Positions 45,912 to 57,069 are shown, counted from the stretch's first letter. The stretch is DNA of 64,000 bases from Marsupella aquatica (GCA_973895155.1 OZ316898.1:8494001-8558000), one strand, 5' to 3'. Made by a program: numbers and translations. Notes: generated by a model from the sequence alone, not told the origin.

Positions 45912-46208
45912 CTCATGGAACTGAATATGCATTTGGAGCTCATGAGCAATCCTCCAGTGGAGTTTTCAAGGTGGAGCCAAAGAATTGTCCTGGATTTACC
46001 GAGGGATTTACTTTTAGAAGTAGAATTAAATATGGTACTACCGACATGACCTCTCAAGCATTTTGAACCTTTATTCAAACCTGTGCGGACAATTACAACG
46101 GCGACACTTCATCTCATTGTCAGGAACTGCAATCATTTTACCAATGGTATTTGCTACAAATTGACAGGAAAATATATTCCTTCTTGTGTCAACCAATTGG
46201 CTAGAGTA
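45912..46208 (+). pseudogene. Captured PPPDE/DeSI-type peptidase fragment
   Basis: After an acceptor (gtgtgcag) the frame reads HGTEYAFGAHEQSSSGVFKV and PKNCPGF, with the catalytic His in the HG.EY.FG.H motif. It continues YGTTDMTSQAF, a TGA at about 46064, then FIQTCADNYNGDT, a one-base frameshift near 46110, and RNCNHFTNGICYKLTGKYIP with the catalytic Cys in NCNHF. This is the core of the PPPDE (deSUMOylating isopeptidase-like) thiol peptidase fold found in plants. It carries both a nonsense and a frameshift lesion and lacks its N terminus. Confidence 0.82.
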
Positions 46209-46620
46209 GGTATTCAACTCTCTCTTTCAGTATGAGCAGTCAGAGTGACAAATCCATTGTGCTTGCGTTGACTTGCTTTCTTGCATTTAGTCTGGGTCAC
46301 TGGTTAATCTTCGTCCATGCGAACTGCACAGTAGTCATGGCCTTTGGGAATAATTTGTAAAGATCGAATATAAGTTTTGCCCTGATAGCAGGTTTAGAAT
46401 CTGACTGTTGTGGGTTCAAATCTACGTCATAGCAGAAATTCCATTTCTCTTGAAATGACTGCAACAAAGTGGCTTTCTGCTGGGGCTGATCCATGCTAAA
46501 CGAGATGCCCCTCTTTGGTTTCTCATCTTGGCATCTTGGATTTATTTGTTGAGACCACTATAGTGTCTCTATCGGAATATGATTTGAAATATACATAATC
46601 ACTTCATTTGTGGTTTGCAG
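46209..46620. other. Noncoding, with an unassigned protein-like frame on the minus strand
   Basis: A minus-strand frame at 46494-46297 contains WNFCYDVDLNPQQSDSKPAI and KLIFDLYKLFP. This has coding-like composition, but I do not recognise it. It may be another captured exon. Confidence 0.35.
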
Positions 46621-46701
46621 GCCCCAACACAAATTGAGAAGCTGATTGCAGAAAGAAAACTCTATGCTACTGTTCAGCTTCGTATTCAATCCATCAATAT
46701 G
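46621..46701 (+). pseudogene. Captured exon fragment of exocyst subunit SEC8
   Basis: Directly after a tttgcag acceptor the frame reads APTQIEKLIAERKLYATVQL and then RIQSINM before a TAG. This matches the pattern of the plant SEC8/EXOC4 exon (P..IEKLIA.KQFYAA.Q...QS). Only one exon of about 27 codons is recognisable, so the match is suggestive, not certain. Confidence 0.5.
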
Positions 46702-47033
46702 TAGGATAGGGACCGAGGGGATTCAATCTGTAAGTCAGTCGTAGGAGTGTCAGATCCCCATGTTTTTAGAGCATCTGCATACCTAGAAGAGCAAGGGGCA
46801 TCGTCTCCTCACACCAGCACAATTTCTCACGTACCTTGGACGTGCAAAGTTGTACCTTTGACTTTGCAAACTTGTACGTGCAAAGTTGTACCTTGGATGT
46901 GCAAAGTGTGCAAAGTTGCATTGTGGCCTAGACAAGGATTCTTCCAACACCTTCTTAACAAACTTCAGTAGTGTCCTGAGATTATGGATTGCAGTCGCAG
47001 TCCTAAGAAGTTTGTCTGTTTCCACATGTGCAG

Positions 47034-47166
47034 TGAGAGGAACAACATGGAGAAGTTGGCGCTTGCTGTTGTCTCACATCTGCCTACTTCCATTCTTTAC
47101 ATGCATGATTTAACTGGAGAATGTGGCTCGTCAGCTGCTAAACAGGTGCTAGCTGACATTATGATT
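47034..47166 (+). pseudogene. Captured exon fragment of an Obg/NOG1-type GTPase
   Basis: After a cacatgtgcag acceptor the frame reads ERNNMEKLALAVVSHLPTSI and LYMHDLTGECGSSAAKQ. The pattern (E.LTLA...LPTAVL.V.DL.G.CG.S) is that of the region after the G3 motif in OBG/NOG1-family GTPases. The remaining G motifs are absent. It lies just upstream of the transposase gene. Confidence 0.5.
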
Positions 47167-47415
47167 GGAGGTATTTCATGCCAAGAGACCCTTGTTGACA
47201 TTTTTATGTTTATGTTGACTTGCGCGCTGTTGTGTAACTATCTCAGTCTCTACTTTGATAAATCCCACTAGTCTGTCGTTAGGGAGCTGTAAACTATGTT
47301 GGATGTTTCAGTTTTAGTGTGTATTTGAGAATTAGTTGATTTGATTTCCTGATTGTTCTGTTGGCTCATTCACTGTGATCATGTGTCCAGTGCAGGGGTT
47401 TTAGTCACTGAAACA

Positions 47416-50400
47416 ATGATGGTTTATGATTGTGACACTTGTGGGTGTATTGGTTTTAGAAATCCTGGGGCCCTAGCTTCTCATAAGACAACCAGTCGAG
47501 CATGTAAACTTGCAGCTAAATGTCGCAAGGAGAGTAATGATGATGTGAGATCTCAAGTAGGTGTCCAAGAACAACCTTCTGGTTTTGAACCTCAAATGGC
47601 TCATGAATATATTAGCATGATAGATCCATTATATTCTTCTATGAGTACGCCAGTTGCCAATCATGTGGAAGATGTATTATGCACTCCAGTAAGTGAATTC
47701 TACAAAGCTAGTCAACCAGCAGATCGTTTTGATTCCACATTACACCTTGTAGCCTTCATTCGACAATGTAGGAATACTATGGGACTGTCTATGAAAGACA
47801 CTAGAAGACTATTAAGTCTTCTCTTCCATACAGAGTTCTCACTCACAAACATAGATGTGAAAAATGTGAGTGACCTTGTCAAGTATGAGAAGAGAATTGC
47901 AAGTACTCACACTGTTACATGGAAGCAAGTGATAGTTCGCCCGAAAGGCTTCCATATACCGGAGCTTGTGCTACATTATCAAGATCCAGTGGATGTCCTG
48001 TGTAGACTGTTTTCGAACGTGAGTAACAAAGAGAATTTTAAAGTTGGTCCATCCCAGCCAGGTCTGACAAGATGTTACAGAAGTCCAGACACTGGAGATT
48101 GGTGGAGACAAATGCAGGTGAGGACCCTTCAGTCTTCACTGTGCACTTATGTCAGTGAGTTTCGAATGGACTTCAGTCAACGGTGTACTAACCTTTCATT
48201 TTCCTTTGACACAGGATAAAATTGATGAGAAATGTCCTGGTGGAGTCATCGCAGCAATCATACTTTATTCTGATCAAACTGGGCTATCAAACAACCAGAG
48301 AGTATCTGGTTATCCATTAATGATATCGCTGGCAAATATTGAGTGTGTCGGGAGGCGAGAGGAGTCGGGTAATGCTTTGCTTGCAATTCTTCCCACGTAT
48401 GGAGCTTCTGATCCAGACTATACAAATTCTAAGCATCCTACTCGCCTCAAGATCTCTTTACTCCACAAGTGCTTGACCATCATATTGGCGCCCTTGAAGG
48501 CATTAAGTTACACGTAAGTGACATGCAGTTTTGATGAAGATGCCAGTCTTGATGACACATGTACTCTTATCTATTGAAATTCTGAAATTGTATACCTCTA
48601 ATGCAAACATTCTTTTGTCCAGTGGTTTGCCCTTGGAAGATCCTTGGGGATGTCAAAGATGGGTGTTTCCTCTTCTGTATGGATATGTTGGAGATCATCC
48701 AGAAACCTGCAAAGTGACTTGCACTTTTGATTCAAATCGCTGCAATTTCCCCTGCAGTGTTTGTGTATGCCCTAAAGAACAGCTTAGTGTTGTTACAGTC
48801 ACACATGAGTATCGTACTCAGAATCAAATGACAAGTGTTTATAATGAGATGGTTATGGCATCTACATGTGTGACTGATGAAAGGGCGAAAAGAGAGTCTG
48901 TGCATCCTGTCCAGGTATGCTCATTTTGTATGGTGTTGAGTCTGTCAATCTTGTTGCAATGCTTTACCTTTTTACATGTCTTTTTCTTGTATCCTGACAT
49001 CACATTAAAGCCGTTGTTTATATCTGCAGTGTGCGCTTTGGGGATTTTTTGGTGGAGAGACCATCTTAGGAAATCCTTACAGATCGGTGCATCCAGACAA
49101 GATGCACCAGTTTGAGTTAGGTTTGTTCAAAACTTTCATTGGAATTTTGAAAGATATGGCAAGTGAAACTCCTAGAGTTACTTTTAAACAAAAGCCACTT
49201 GAGATCTTGGATGAAAGGATGACAGTGATTGGAGATAACCATCGATATCCAGAGTTCAGATTACTGGCATGCAAAGGAAGGACAGGCTATTTCACATCTA
49301 GTGCAACATTTCAAGCATTCGAGCACAGATCTGTGCTTCAAGTTATCATACCATTGTTATTGGGAGTCTATCCAAATACTGTCGTCCAAGTTGCTATTAG
49401 CATGTGGAAATGGTATTCTGTTGCTTTCAGGACCAACGAGCATACAGAGGAGACACTTTCTAAAATGGATGCATTAATGTCTGAGTAAGTATCTTTTTGA
49501 TTTACCTTGCTAAAAGACATGTTGGAATCACAAATGATGTTTATGATGAATTCATTTTAACACCAGACTTAATTTTGCAAGATACTAATGTTCATATTTG
49601 GTTGTTCATAGGATGGTGAGGAAATTGATTACTGTTGTAGGGAGATATCAAAAATCAGAGTTTGAGATTGTTAAGATTCACGCAATGAATCATCTTTCTG
49701 ACTCCATTAGGAGATCTGGGATTCCGTGTGAATATTCTACCAACCTGTACGAGCATCTGCACATTTTGTTAATGAAAATTCCATACCGTGCTAGTAACAA
49801 GAAAGATTTTGCAAAGCAAATGACCCGGCATCACCAGAGATTGCTCGCTATTGGCAGAAAGACTTCTACATCCGTCGAGGTTGAAGTCTCTCATGATAGG
49901 GAAACAACCTTGGACAAAGTATGTTTCAAAATGGATGCAAGATGCATGTTGAATTTCATTTGTGCAAGGTTTCCATAAACTTTGAACTCATTTGTTGGCC
50001 AGGTATAAGCAGCTATTTTGCTGTGATTTGCAGGTGTGAAAACAGGAGAAAATATTCTCATGGGCTCAAGAATTTGCTTCCAAATGGAATGGCTACAAAG
50101 GCTTCCCGAAGACATACCTTCAAGTGGAAGAGAACTGTTACATGCACAACCAGAGATCAAAGCGAATCTGATAATCACTCTAGAAACGTACTCTAGAGAA
50201 AATGATTTACAGAAGTTGAAGGTACACATTTGTCTTGTGATATTGCATTTATTTAACTACAATTGTCAATGACATCAAATATTAAGCTTTTAGACTCTTT
50301 GGCTGCACATTAACATATTTATCCTTCCCTCTTGGATGACAGGTACTTGAAGTGAAGAACGGGGTGGCTATCCCAGCAGGAGTTGGAGAAAGACTTGCAG

Positions 50401-50819
50401 ACTGGCCTATGATTGCCCGGGCAACACCAGCATTCCATGGGAGTCCATATTTTAGCGATGTGATGATTCAAATGGAGGCAGAAGGGGATGAACCCTTGAC
50501 TGAGTATGCGCAAATGAGATTGCTATTTTCGTGTGAAGTCGCTTCAACTAATGGAGATGTTGGGAGGAGAGAACTTGCTTTGGTAAGGTGGTATGATTGC
50601 AGCAAGAGACCAGAAAGAATTACTAGTTGTGTCATCTTCCGACCTGTTTCTGAAATTTTCAATGTGCAGAGCTCAAGAGATTCTTCCTCTTCAAGGAGAC
50701 GGCGTAGAGATCCCTATGCCATCATTCCCATTGCCAACATCCTAAAAGCTGTCCAGCTAATTCCGTATTTTGGCATGGGGGAGCAAAGCCAATTTTTGGT
50801 GAATCATTTTAAGTTTTGA
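47416..50819 (+). CDS. Plavaka/CMC-like transposase, seven exons
   Basis: Exons: 47416-48117, 48215-48513, 48623-48914, 49030-49484, 49612-49918, about 50034-50221 and 50343-50819. All but the fifth junction splice in frame at GT-AG sites. The N terminus has a C2HC zinc motif (CDTC..H..C, residues 6-30). Exon 2 has IILYSDQTGLSNNQ (catalytic Asp near 254) and YPLMISLANI with RREESGNALLAILP. Exon 3 has the Cys-rich GDHPETCKVTCTF region. Exon 4 has HPDKMHQFELGLFK (second Asp near 454). Exon 5 has YRASNKKDFAKQMTRHHQR. The end is IANILKAVQLIPYFG. These blocks, in this order, are those of Plavaka transposases of the CMC group, well known from fungi. At exon 6 the most obvious acceptor puts TGA in frame, so that junction is either alternative or a lesion. 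About 900 residues in total. Confidence 0.8.
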
Positions 50820-51764
50820 ATTTGCAGCAGTAGGGAAATCATTGTTGTGACCTGTGAAGGGATAGCGGTAGGTTTAGCCCGTAGCTGGGTCTTTCACGGA
50901 TCCTTCATCTTTGCACCTGATCAGAGCAGTGTCGTTGTGCCAGGAGATCATGTGCAGGTTGGGGCTCACTGTCTTCCCATAAACCTTATATTCACACTTT
51001 TTGGATGTGTAGGAAAGGAAGACTCAGGCTCTCTTCCATGATTTTTTTGTTCATTTTTGTTCATTTTGGCTGTGAGGCTCATTCCGGCCATTTTTTTGTA
51101 CTTCGATGTAATTTCTGGTCCTCTCACCTTGATCAATGACAGGAGAATGGATTGACAATATTGTACATGCAGATAAGTGAGTTGGCAGACACAGCAGCAG
51201 TGGGCAGTGCCATGTCAAGCACTAGGAGTAGTCTAGGTAGACTTTAGTGGTTCTTAGTCAGCTAGCAGTTGCAGGAGACATGCGAAGTGCAGCATTTAAA
51301 AGGATTGCATGTGTAATCATGGTTGGATTAGTTCTTAACTTCCTCAATTACAAGAAGAAGCCCAGTTCAAAAATAGGAAGACTTTGAGAGAGGACAAGTA
51401 AAAATTTTGCCCGAGGAGCTTTGGTTTGAACTATTTGCTATTGTAAACCACAATCCACAATCACAATCCATCTGAAGGAGGTAGGTTTCGTAAGTTCTGT
51501 CCCATTCTGTCCCATAAGTAAACATATGGTAATTATTTAACCGTGTTATGTACCATTATTGATTGAAATGCACGTTGTGTGGTCTACAAGGAAACCATAC
51601 AATCCCTATTTTGATTTCACCTTTCTTGTTGGAACCAGCTTTTGTTTAAGTCTAGAGAATTTAGACATGGGTCCTTGACCCCCAAAATGATGTCAACTTT
51701 AAACTATCAATGACCAGAGCATCACCTAAACCCTAAACCCTAAACATCAAATCTCAACCTGTGA
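50820..51764. other. 3' flank of the transposase gene
   Basis: No gene is recognised. A short telomere-like aaaccctaaaccctaaa lies at about 51727-51744, just before the subterminal array. Short frames at 50847-51041 are probably transcribed 3' noncoding sequence. Confidence 0.45.
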
Positions 51765-52513
51765 ACAGAGCAGCACTTTTCAATGATTGAAAGTACAATG
51801 ATCCATCATTGAAATGACAATGAATGAATTGTTGAAGAGGCTGAAATTAAATAACCAGGACATGATGAAATGGTGATGAAATAACAATGAATCAAGGATA
51901 TGAAATGACAATGAATGACTGTCGAAGAGGCAATGAAATAATAAGGAAATGATGGAATGCTAATGAAATAACAACAATGAAATCATGATGAAATGACATT
52001 GATATGACAATGAATTATTGTAAACATATCTACAATGAAACAACAATGATTGATCATTGAAAAGCCAATGAGTCAGCATTGAGGTGATAATGATTTATAT
52101 GTGCAAATAAGTTTACTTAAAAATGGAAACATGGTGATTCAATCATTGCAATGACAATGAATAAGCATTGAAAGGACAATGATTTTTCAATGAAACCATG
52201 TATACTTAACAGTTGAAACTTGCTGATTCAAGGCTGATGTAACATTGAACTAATGATGAAATAATACTGATCTGACAACAATGAAACATCATGAAATCAT
52301 TGCATATTATTGTAACAATGAAAGAACACTGAAAATACAATGAATAGTCACTGATGCAATCAAGGAAAAATACAAGGCAATGATTCAACATGTAATCCTC
52401 AAATAAGCAATGATGATTGGTCAGCATGATAGGCACAATGTTACAACATTGTTTCATTGTCGTACCCCGCACAGGTTTTTTCAACAATGATTACACAACA
52501 AATAACTAGCACC
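51765..52513. repeat. Right subterminal array of the giant transposon
   Basis: Dozens of caatga, aatgacaatga, gatgaaat and catcattgaa motifs in irregular spacing, the inverse of the array at 29584-30335. AT-rich and noncoding. Confidence 0.75.
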
Positions 52514-52527
52514 CCAATTTCCTGATG
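52514..52527 (-). repeat. Right terminal inverted repeat of the giant transposon
   Basis: CCAATTTCCTGATG, the exact complement of 29570-29583, followed by the TA duplication and the continuing gag codons. Confidence 0.9.
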
Positions 52528-52669
52528 TAACGTCGATGACTCCCATCAACTCCTTTGCATTAAAGACTAATTGAATCTGAAATTTCCATAACTGGAAATT
52601 TGATCCTAAAAACTTTGTAATGTGGGAAACGTCTTTGATCTCGGGTTTGCTACCCGTTGCTCTATCCAT
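52528..52669 (-). pseudogene. Copia gag N-terminal part
   Basis: Starts with ATG at 52669 about 90 bp inside the 5' LTR and reads KFLGSNFQLWKFQIQLVFNA and KELMGVIDV, the typical start of a plant Copia UBN2-type gag. It is cut at 52528 by the giant transposon and resumes in frame at 29567. It cannot be expressed as intact gag in this copy. Confidence 0.93.
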
Positions 52670-52755
52670 CTCTCTCTATTGCTAAGCAAAACTGAACTGT
52701 TCAAGTGAACAGCAGAGTTACACTTAGGCTACGACCATGATGTGGGCCCATAACT

Positions 52756-53200
52756 TGTTGGAGTATTTACAGTAAAGTAAATGCTTGTATTATTGAGAAA
52801 TGGGCTCAAGGCTTTATATCGTAGAGCCAAGTAAACAACATGACACATGGCATACTATAAGATTGCATGGCCTACTGCATCCCCCATATATCGATGCATG
52901 CAACATGATTTAGTGGATACATCAAATCTAACCTACTCTATCTACTCTTCCACGTGTACGCAATCAACTCTAATGCGGTGCGGCGCCTATTATGGTGTGG
53001 CGCGGGCTATCAACTCAATTGCAGTGCGGCACCTATTATGGTGCAGTGCGGCTCGGCACAATTCTAAATAAACTGCTATGCTAAATAAACAACACGTAGT
53101 CTAATCAGATATTATTCTGATCGGGACACCTCTACGTGATTATAGTGATGAATCAGATCAACATAAGTCATGCTATGTAGTGAGTCACGTACTTTCAACA
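52756..53200 (-). repeat. 5' LTR of the Copia element
   Basis: About 98% identical to 25104-25553, with roughly eight substitutions and three small indels by eye, and the same TGTTGG...TTCAACA ends on the plus strand. It would contain the element's promoter. The sequence next to it inside the element does not match the usual initiator-Met primer site, so the primer is not assigned. Confidence 0.93.
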
Positions 53201-53435
53201 TATACATATCATGTACATATCATCCCCAGATAGGATAAAATATGTTCTTTTTGGTTTCAAATGTTTACAGAAATAAACATTTTATTTACATTCAAGTTTT
53301 TCAATATTGAAAGCTATTATCTGATTCTTTAAATTTAATTAATTTTTCATTTTGGTCAGGTTTGGGCAGCTACGGGCAGCTCAAGCAGAGGCAATTGAAA
53401 TTAGAAGGCATAGGTTTGGGTAAGATATGGGCAAC
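53201..53435. repeat. Unit B sequence between the Copia element and the GC-rich insertion
   Basis: Begins with the TATAC duplication and matches 11596-11825 of unit A, including tttgggcagctacgggcag. Noncoding. Confidence 0.85.
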
Positions 53436-54929
53436 AGTCGCGGAACTCGACTACATTAACACTTAGCTCCGACGTCGTTGACTCCGACGCCGAGCTCCTT
53501 TATGGTCCAGGCCCGGATAGGCCATCCGGGGAGGACTTAGCACGGGGAGACTTGTGGGCAATGAGACGTGGCACTAGCGAGGCAAGGGGCCAAGCTTGGG
53601 ACACACATTAAGGACTTGGACTGGCCTATGGCTGGTCGGGTCAAGGGCAAATGGGTCGGGCTCAAGGATGGCCGTCCGGACCATCGGATGGGCTTTGAGT
53701 TCTGAGGGCTTGGGAGTGAGCTCCTCTTGGGCCCAAGGCCAATGAAGTTGATGCCATTGGCAACGGACGCTTGGGGCGCAAGTTGTGGCCCGATCCGGAT
53801 TGGGCCGGTCTTGGGCCCCGAGCGGAAATCAGACCTGAGGGCCTAGGCATGAGCACTGGGTTGGCCCGGTCACAACGGGCTAAGGCACTCCGCTTGCGGA
53901 TGCCTATCAAGAAAGTTATGGGCGTTGCCAGTTGGTGGCGTGCCCATTATGCGCGATGGGATCCGGGTTGGGGGCCAAATGTTTAGGGACCAAAGTTGGT
54001 CCGGGGGTAGCAGGTCTCCAAAAACATATATGAGGGGAGTGGTGTCTCCCTGGGGGTTAAGGTCGAGTCGAAGTCGTGAGCCGCGGCGGTCACGACACTA
54101 AGGGAAATCGCCAAACGGAAATGGCGATATCTTTCCAACGGGAAATCCGTTGGAAGACTTCCTGGGTTCGTTGAAAAGCTCTTGAGGAAGACTACGCCCT
54201 ACTGAGCCCAGATGGGTCCGGGGGTGCCATGGATTCTCGTGGTTTGTGGGTGTTAGCTCACCCGCTTGCCAAATCCTGTCGAACAGCAGCCAAGCCGCGT
54301 TCAGCCTTCCAAGGGAGCTTGCGTTGGGGAGGGAAGGCCAAGTAGGTATGGAGGCTAAGTCCCAAGGGTGCTTGATCCCTAGACCATCAGTGGGGCGAAC
54401 CGGGAGCGGTTGCTAGAATCGGGGCCGTTCTGGTCCCGACGTGTTGGGACGAGCTTGGGACAAGCTTTAGGACAAGCTACGCTATTTGGGCCATGAGCAT
54501 GTCCTGAGGTCAGGGCGGTCAGTTGGTGATGGATAGGTATGAAGGGGAACCTGGGCCGCGCCCAAGGAAGGAGTTGTCCTGGACGGACAATGGGCGTGGG
54601 TTCTGGTTCCGGCTTATGACATTGGGAGGACCTATCGCTGACCTATTTACCAACGTTTGTTGAGCTTGAGTGTGTATGCTAGACTTGGCGAGTTCTAGAT
54701 CCGGAGGGGTTACTTACCGAGGTGCTTGGTTGCTTGTGCAGACAGTGAGGACCGTTGAATAACGGTCGTGTAGGTGAGCAAGTGTGGTTTCGTATAGGAG
54801 GGGCCGCAGGTCGTGCTAGAGGCACTTGGATGCTTGCTCGAGGTATTCCGTGGAGACGTTCGGACACCAAGGGCACTTAGGTGCAAGTGCTGGGATTGGT
54901 GAGGGCGCTGGGTGGCTAGGTCCACCACT
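53436..54929. mobile_element. 1.49-kb GC-rich insertion, possible solo LTR, unclassified
   Basis: Unit A is continuous at this place (11825). Here 1494 bp of distinctly GC-rich sequence interrupts it, flanked by GCAAC at 53431-53435 and 54930-54934, a 5-bp target duplication. Its ends read AGTCGCGGA and (inverted) AGTGGTGGA, a weak 7-of-9 inverted match. A 5-bp duplication and absence of genes fit a solo LTR with non-canonical ends, since the usual TG...CA is absent. Short frames inside have no recognisable domain. Confidence 0.6.
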
Positions 54930-55539
54930 GCAACTCAAGCAAGACAATTGAGATTAAAAGGAGTAGGGTTCAATATGAAAGTGCCAGAAAATCATATTTT
55001 TAAAGAAGTTTTAAAGAAGGGTTACACTGGCTCATGCCTTTGTTGAGTTTGTAAGCTGAAGAAGTGATTTTTGGCCAGATCGGGTGTTAAAGTGGTAGAT
55101 GATTATGGTGAACATGCACAAGTTGCTATTTGCAAAACTAGATTCTATTCCACCTGGGGTTAGCTTACTAAGTATCTACTTAGCTCTAAAATAGTCCTTT
55201 ACCACTAGTACTAAGTAACTTTATTGTTGCGAAATGAACACTACGTGCTTAGGAGTTCACTTTTCGGGGATATATTGCCCTATATCTTGACTAGAGAACC
55301 TGGAGCTGCGGGGCTGTCCTCCATTTGTTCATATTTTGATGAACACCATGTTCTCGTTGTCCAGCGAGAGGTCCGTTTAAGTAGAGAAGTCCGAGTTTAC
55401 CAAGTTTTGAGGCAAATATCTGAGTTTTTGTTCATATTTTGATGAACAGCATGTTCTCTTTGTCCTGCGAGAGGTCCGCCGTGTAAGTATAGAAGTCCGA
55501 GTTTACCAGGTTTTGAGGCAAATATCTGAGTTAGGACCT

Positions 55540-55686
55540 GGCACTTTGATGCAAAAGGAAGTATAGTGTCGGTGACAGCATTTCCATGCTACGAACAATC
55601 TAGAGCCAGTATTAGCAACGTTCTGGGTCGTTCGTGGCTTGGGAGATTGCTGTCACCAGTACCATTTTCCTTTTGCCTCAGGTGCC
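55540..55686. repeat. Hairpin 1 of unit B
   Basis: Counterpart of 12434-12580, almost identical, with ggcactttgatgcaaaagg and ttttgcctcaggtgcc arms. Confidence 0.7.
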
Positions 55687-56235
55687 AAGATTTCCCTCGA
55701 TCCGTGGAGTTTACTGGCAGCAAAGTGGAGGAGCGTCAGTGCATGAGAGTTCCACAAGCAGCAAGCTCGACGCTCATCGATGCCCGCATGGCCACTCAAA
55801 TATGTCGTGCTTCGTCATTGAAAAGGTAACGCAGCTTCCAGATTGCGTGACTTTCGGTAAATGATTGACACACTTAAGAAGCGATCTTAGATCGAGCATC
55901 GATGCTAGTTTCACCGTTATAACTCCGCACCTGACGCAGGGTCGAATGGAAGAAGTCCTGGTGCACCTGGCTAAGGGGCTCGATCGCGTAGAACAATTAT
56001 ACGTGCTGCCGTTCTAGCTGCAGCCCACCGAAGTCGTCAATGCATGCAATCTATCCTTTCAGCGTGACCGAGAAGGATCACATCGAGATACATTGACTAA
56101 AGCGGCGAGATGTCATCCATCTGTTCCAATCAATTTAATATCGAACGGCATGTTCTCTTTGTCCAGCGAGAGGTCCGTGGAAGTAGAGAAGTCCGAGTTT
56201 ACCAGGCTTTGAGGCAAACATCGGAGTTAGGACCT

Positions 56236-56382
56236 GGCACTTTGATGCAAAAGGAAGTATAGTGTCGGTGACAGCATTTCCATGCTACGAACAATCTAGA
56301 GCCAGTATTAGCAACGTTCTGGGTCGTTCGTGGCTTGGGAGATTGCTGTCACCAGCTCCATTTTCCTTTTGCCTCAGGTGCC
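56236..56382. repeat. Hairpin 2 of unit B
   Basis: Counterpart of 13134-13280 with the same arm and loop layout. Confidence 0.7.
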
Positions 56383-57069
56383 AAGATTTCCCTCGATCCG
56401 TGGAGTTTACTGCCAGCAAAGTGGAGGAGCGTCAGTGCGAGTCCCACAAGCAGCAAGCTCGACGCTCATCGATGCCCGCAAGGCAACTCAAATATGTCGT
56501 GCTCGGGTCGTGCTTCGTCATTGGAAAGGCATCGCAGCTTCCAGATTGCTGGACTTTCTGTAAACGATTGACAGACTTAAGTAGCGATCTTAGATGGAGC
56601 ACCGATGCTAGTTTCACCGTTATATCTCTGCGTCTGACGCATGCAGGGTCAAATGGAAGAAGTCCTGGTGCACCTGCGTCCTACAAGCAGCAAGCTCGAC
56701 GCCTCCCGCAACCCAAACTTGTTGTTCTTGGTCATTGAAAGGTAAATTGCAGCTTCCAGATTGGGGGTCTTTCTGTAAATGATCGATTGACAGACTTAAC
56801 AAGTGATCTGTAATATGTGGTATTAATTGATCATATATATAGTGAGCATTATTAGAGGGGCGGGCTATCTCATATCTTATTCGATTAACCGGATCTAGTT
56901 TAAAACTTATTAAATGCCCAGATCGATCAGTTACCTTCCCGCAAAATATATTATGTACGCATGTAATGGGTGATTGCGTTAAACCAGAGCATCGATCCTA
57001 GTTCACAGTTCTAACACCGCAACTGACGCAGGCTCGAATGGAAGATCGAAGTGCTGGACCACCTGGTAT

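Larger units (their letters stand above)
29570..52527. mobile_element. Giant (22.96 kb) Plavaka/CMC-like DNA transposon carrying host gene fragments
   Basis: Both ends read CATCAGGAAATTGG inwards (29570-29583 and the complement at 52514-52527), a perfect 14-bp terminal inverted repeat. They are flanked by TA at 29568-29569 and 52528-52529. Removing the element and one TA restores an uninterrupted gag frame, which confirms the borders and the 2-bp duplication. About 0.7 kb at each end is filled with CAATGA/TCATTG-type repeats. Cargo in order: unknown repeat-protein gene (30650-33019, minus), expansin fragment (minus), sucrose synthase fragment (minus), TET/JBP-like dioxygenase (minus), DeSI/PPPDE, SEC8 and GTPase fragments (plus), and a spliced transposase (plus, 47416-50819). 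The element interrupts a young Copia copy and so moved recently. Confidence 0.88.
25104..53200 (-). mobile_element. Ty1/Copia LTR retrotransposon, split by a 23-kb DNA transposon
   Basis: Two direct LTRs (25104-25553 and 52756-53200) begin TGTTGGAG and end TTTCAACA on the plus strand and are about 98% identical by eye. A 5-bp duplication TATAC flanks the element (25099-25103, 53201-53205), and unit A at about 11595 shows the empty site. Transcription is on the minus strand: gag starts at 52669 next to the right LTR, and pol ends at 25566 beside the left LTR. Domain order gag, protease, integrase, reverse transcriptase, RNase H is that of Copia. Without the insertion at 29570-52527 the element would be about 5.1 kb, a normal size. 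Confidence 0.95.

Noticed and set aside
29570-52527. Fungal contamination as the source of the transposase and dioxygenase
   Set aside because: Both lie inside an element inserted in a plant Copia copy and surrounded by plant gene fragments, with precise junctions on both sides.
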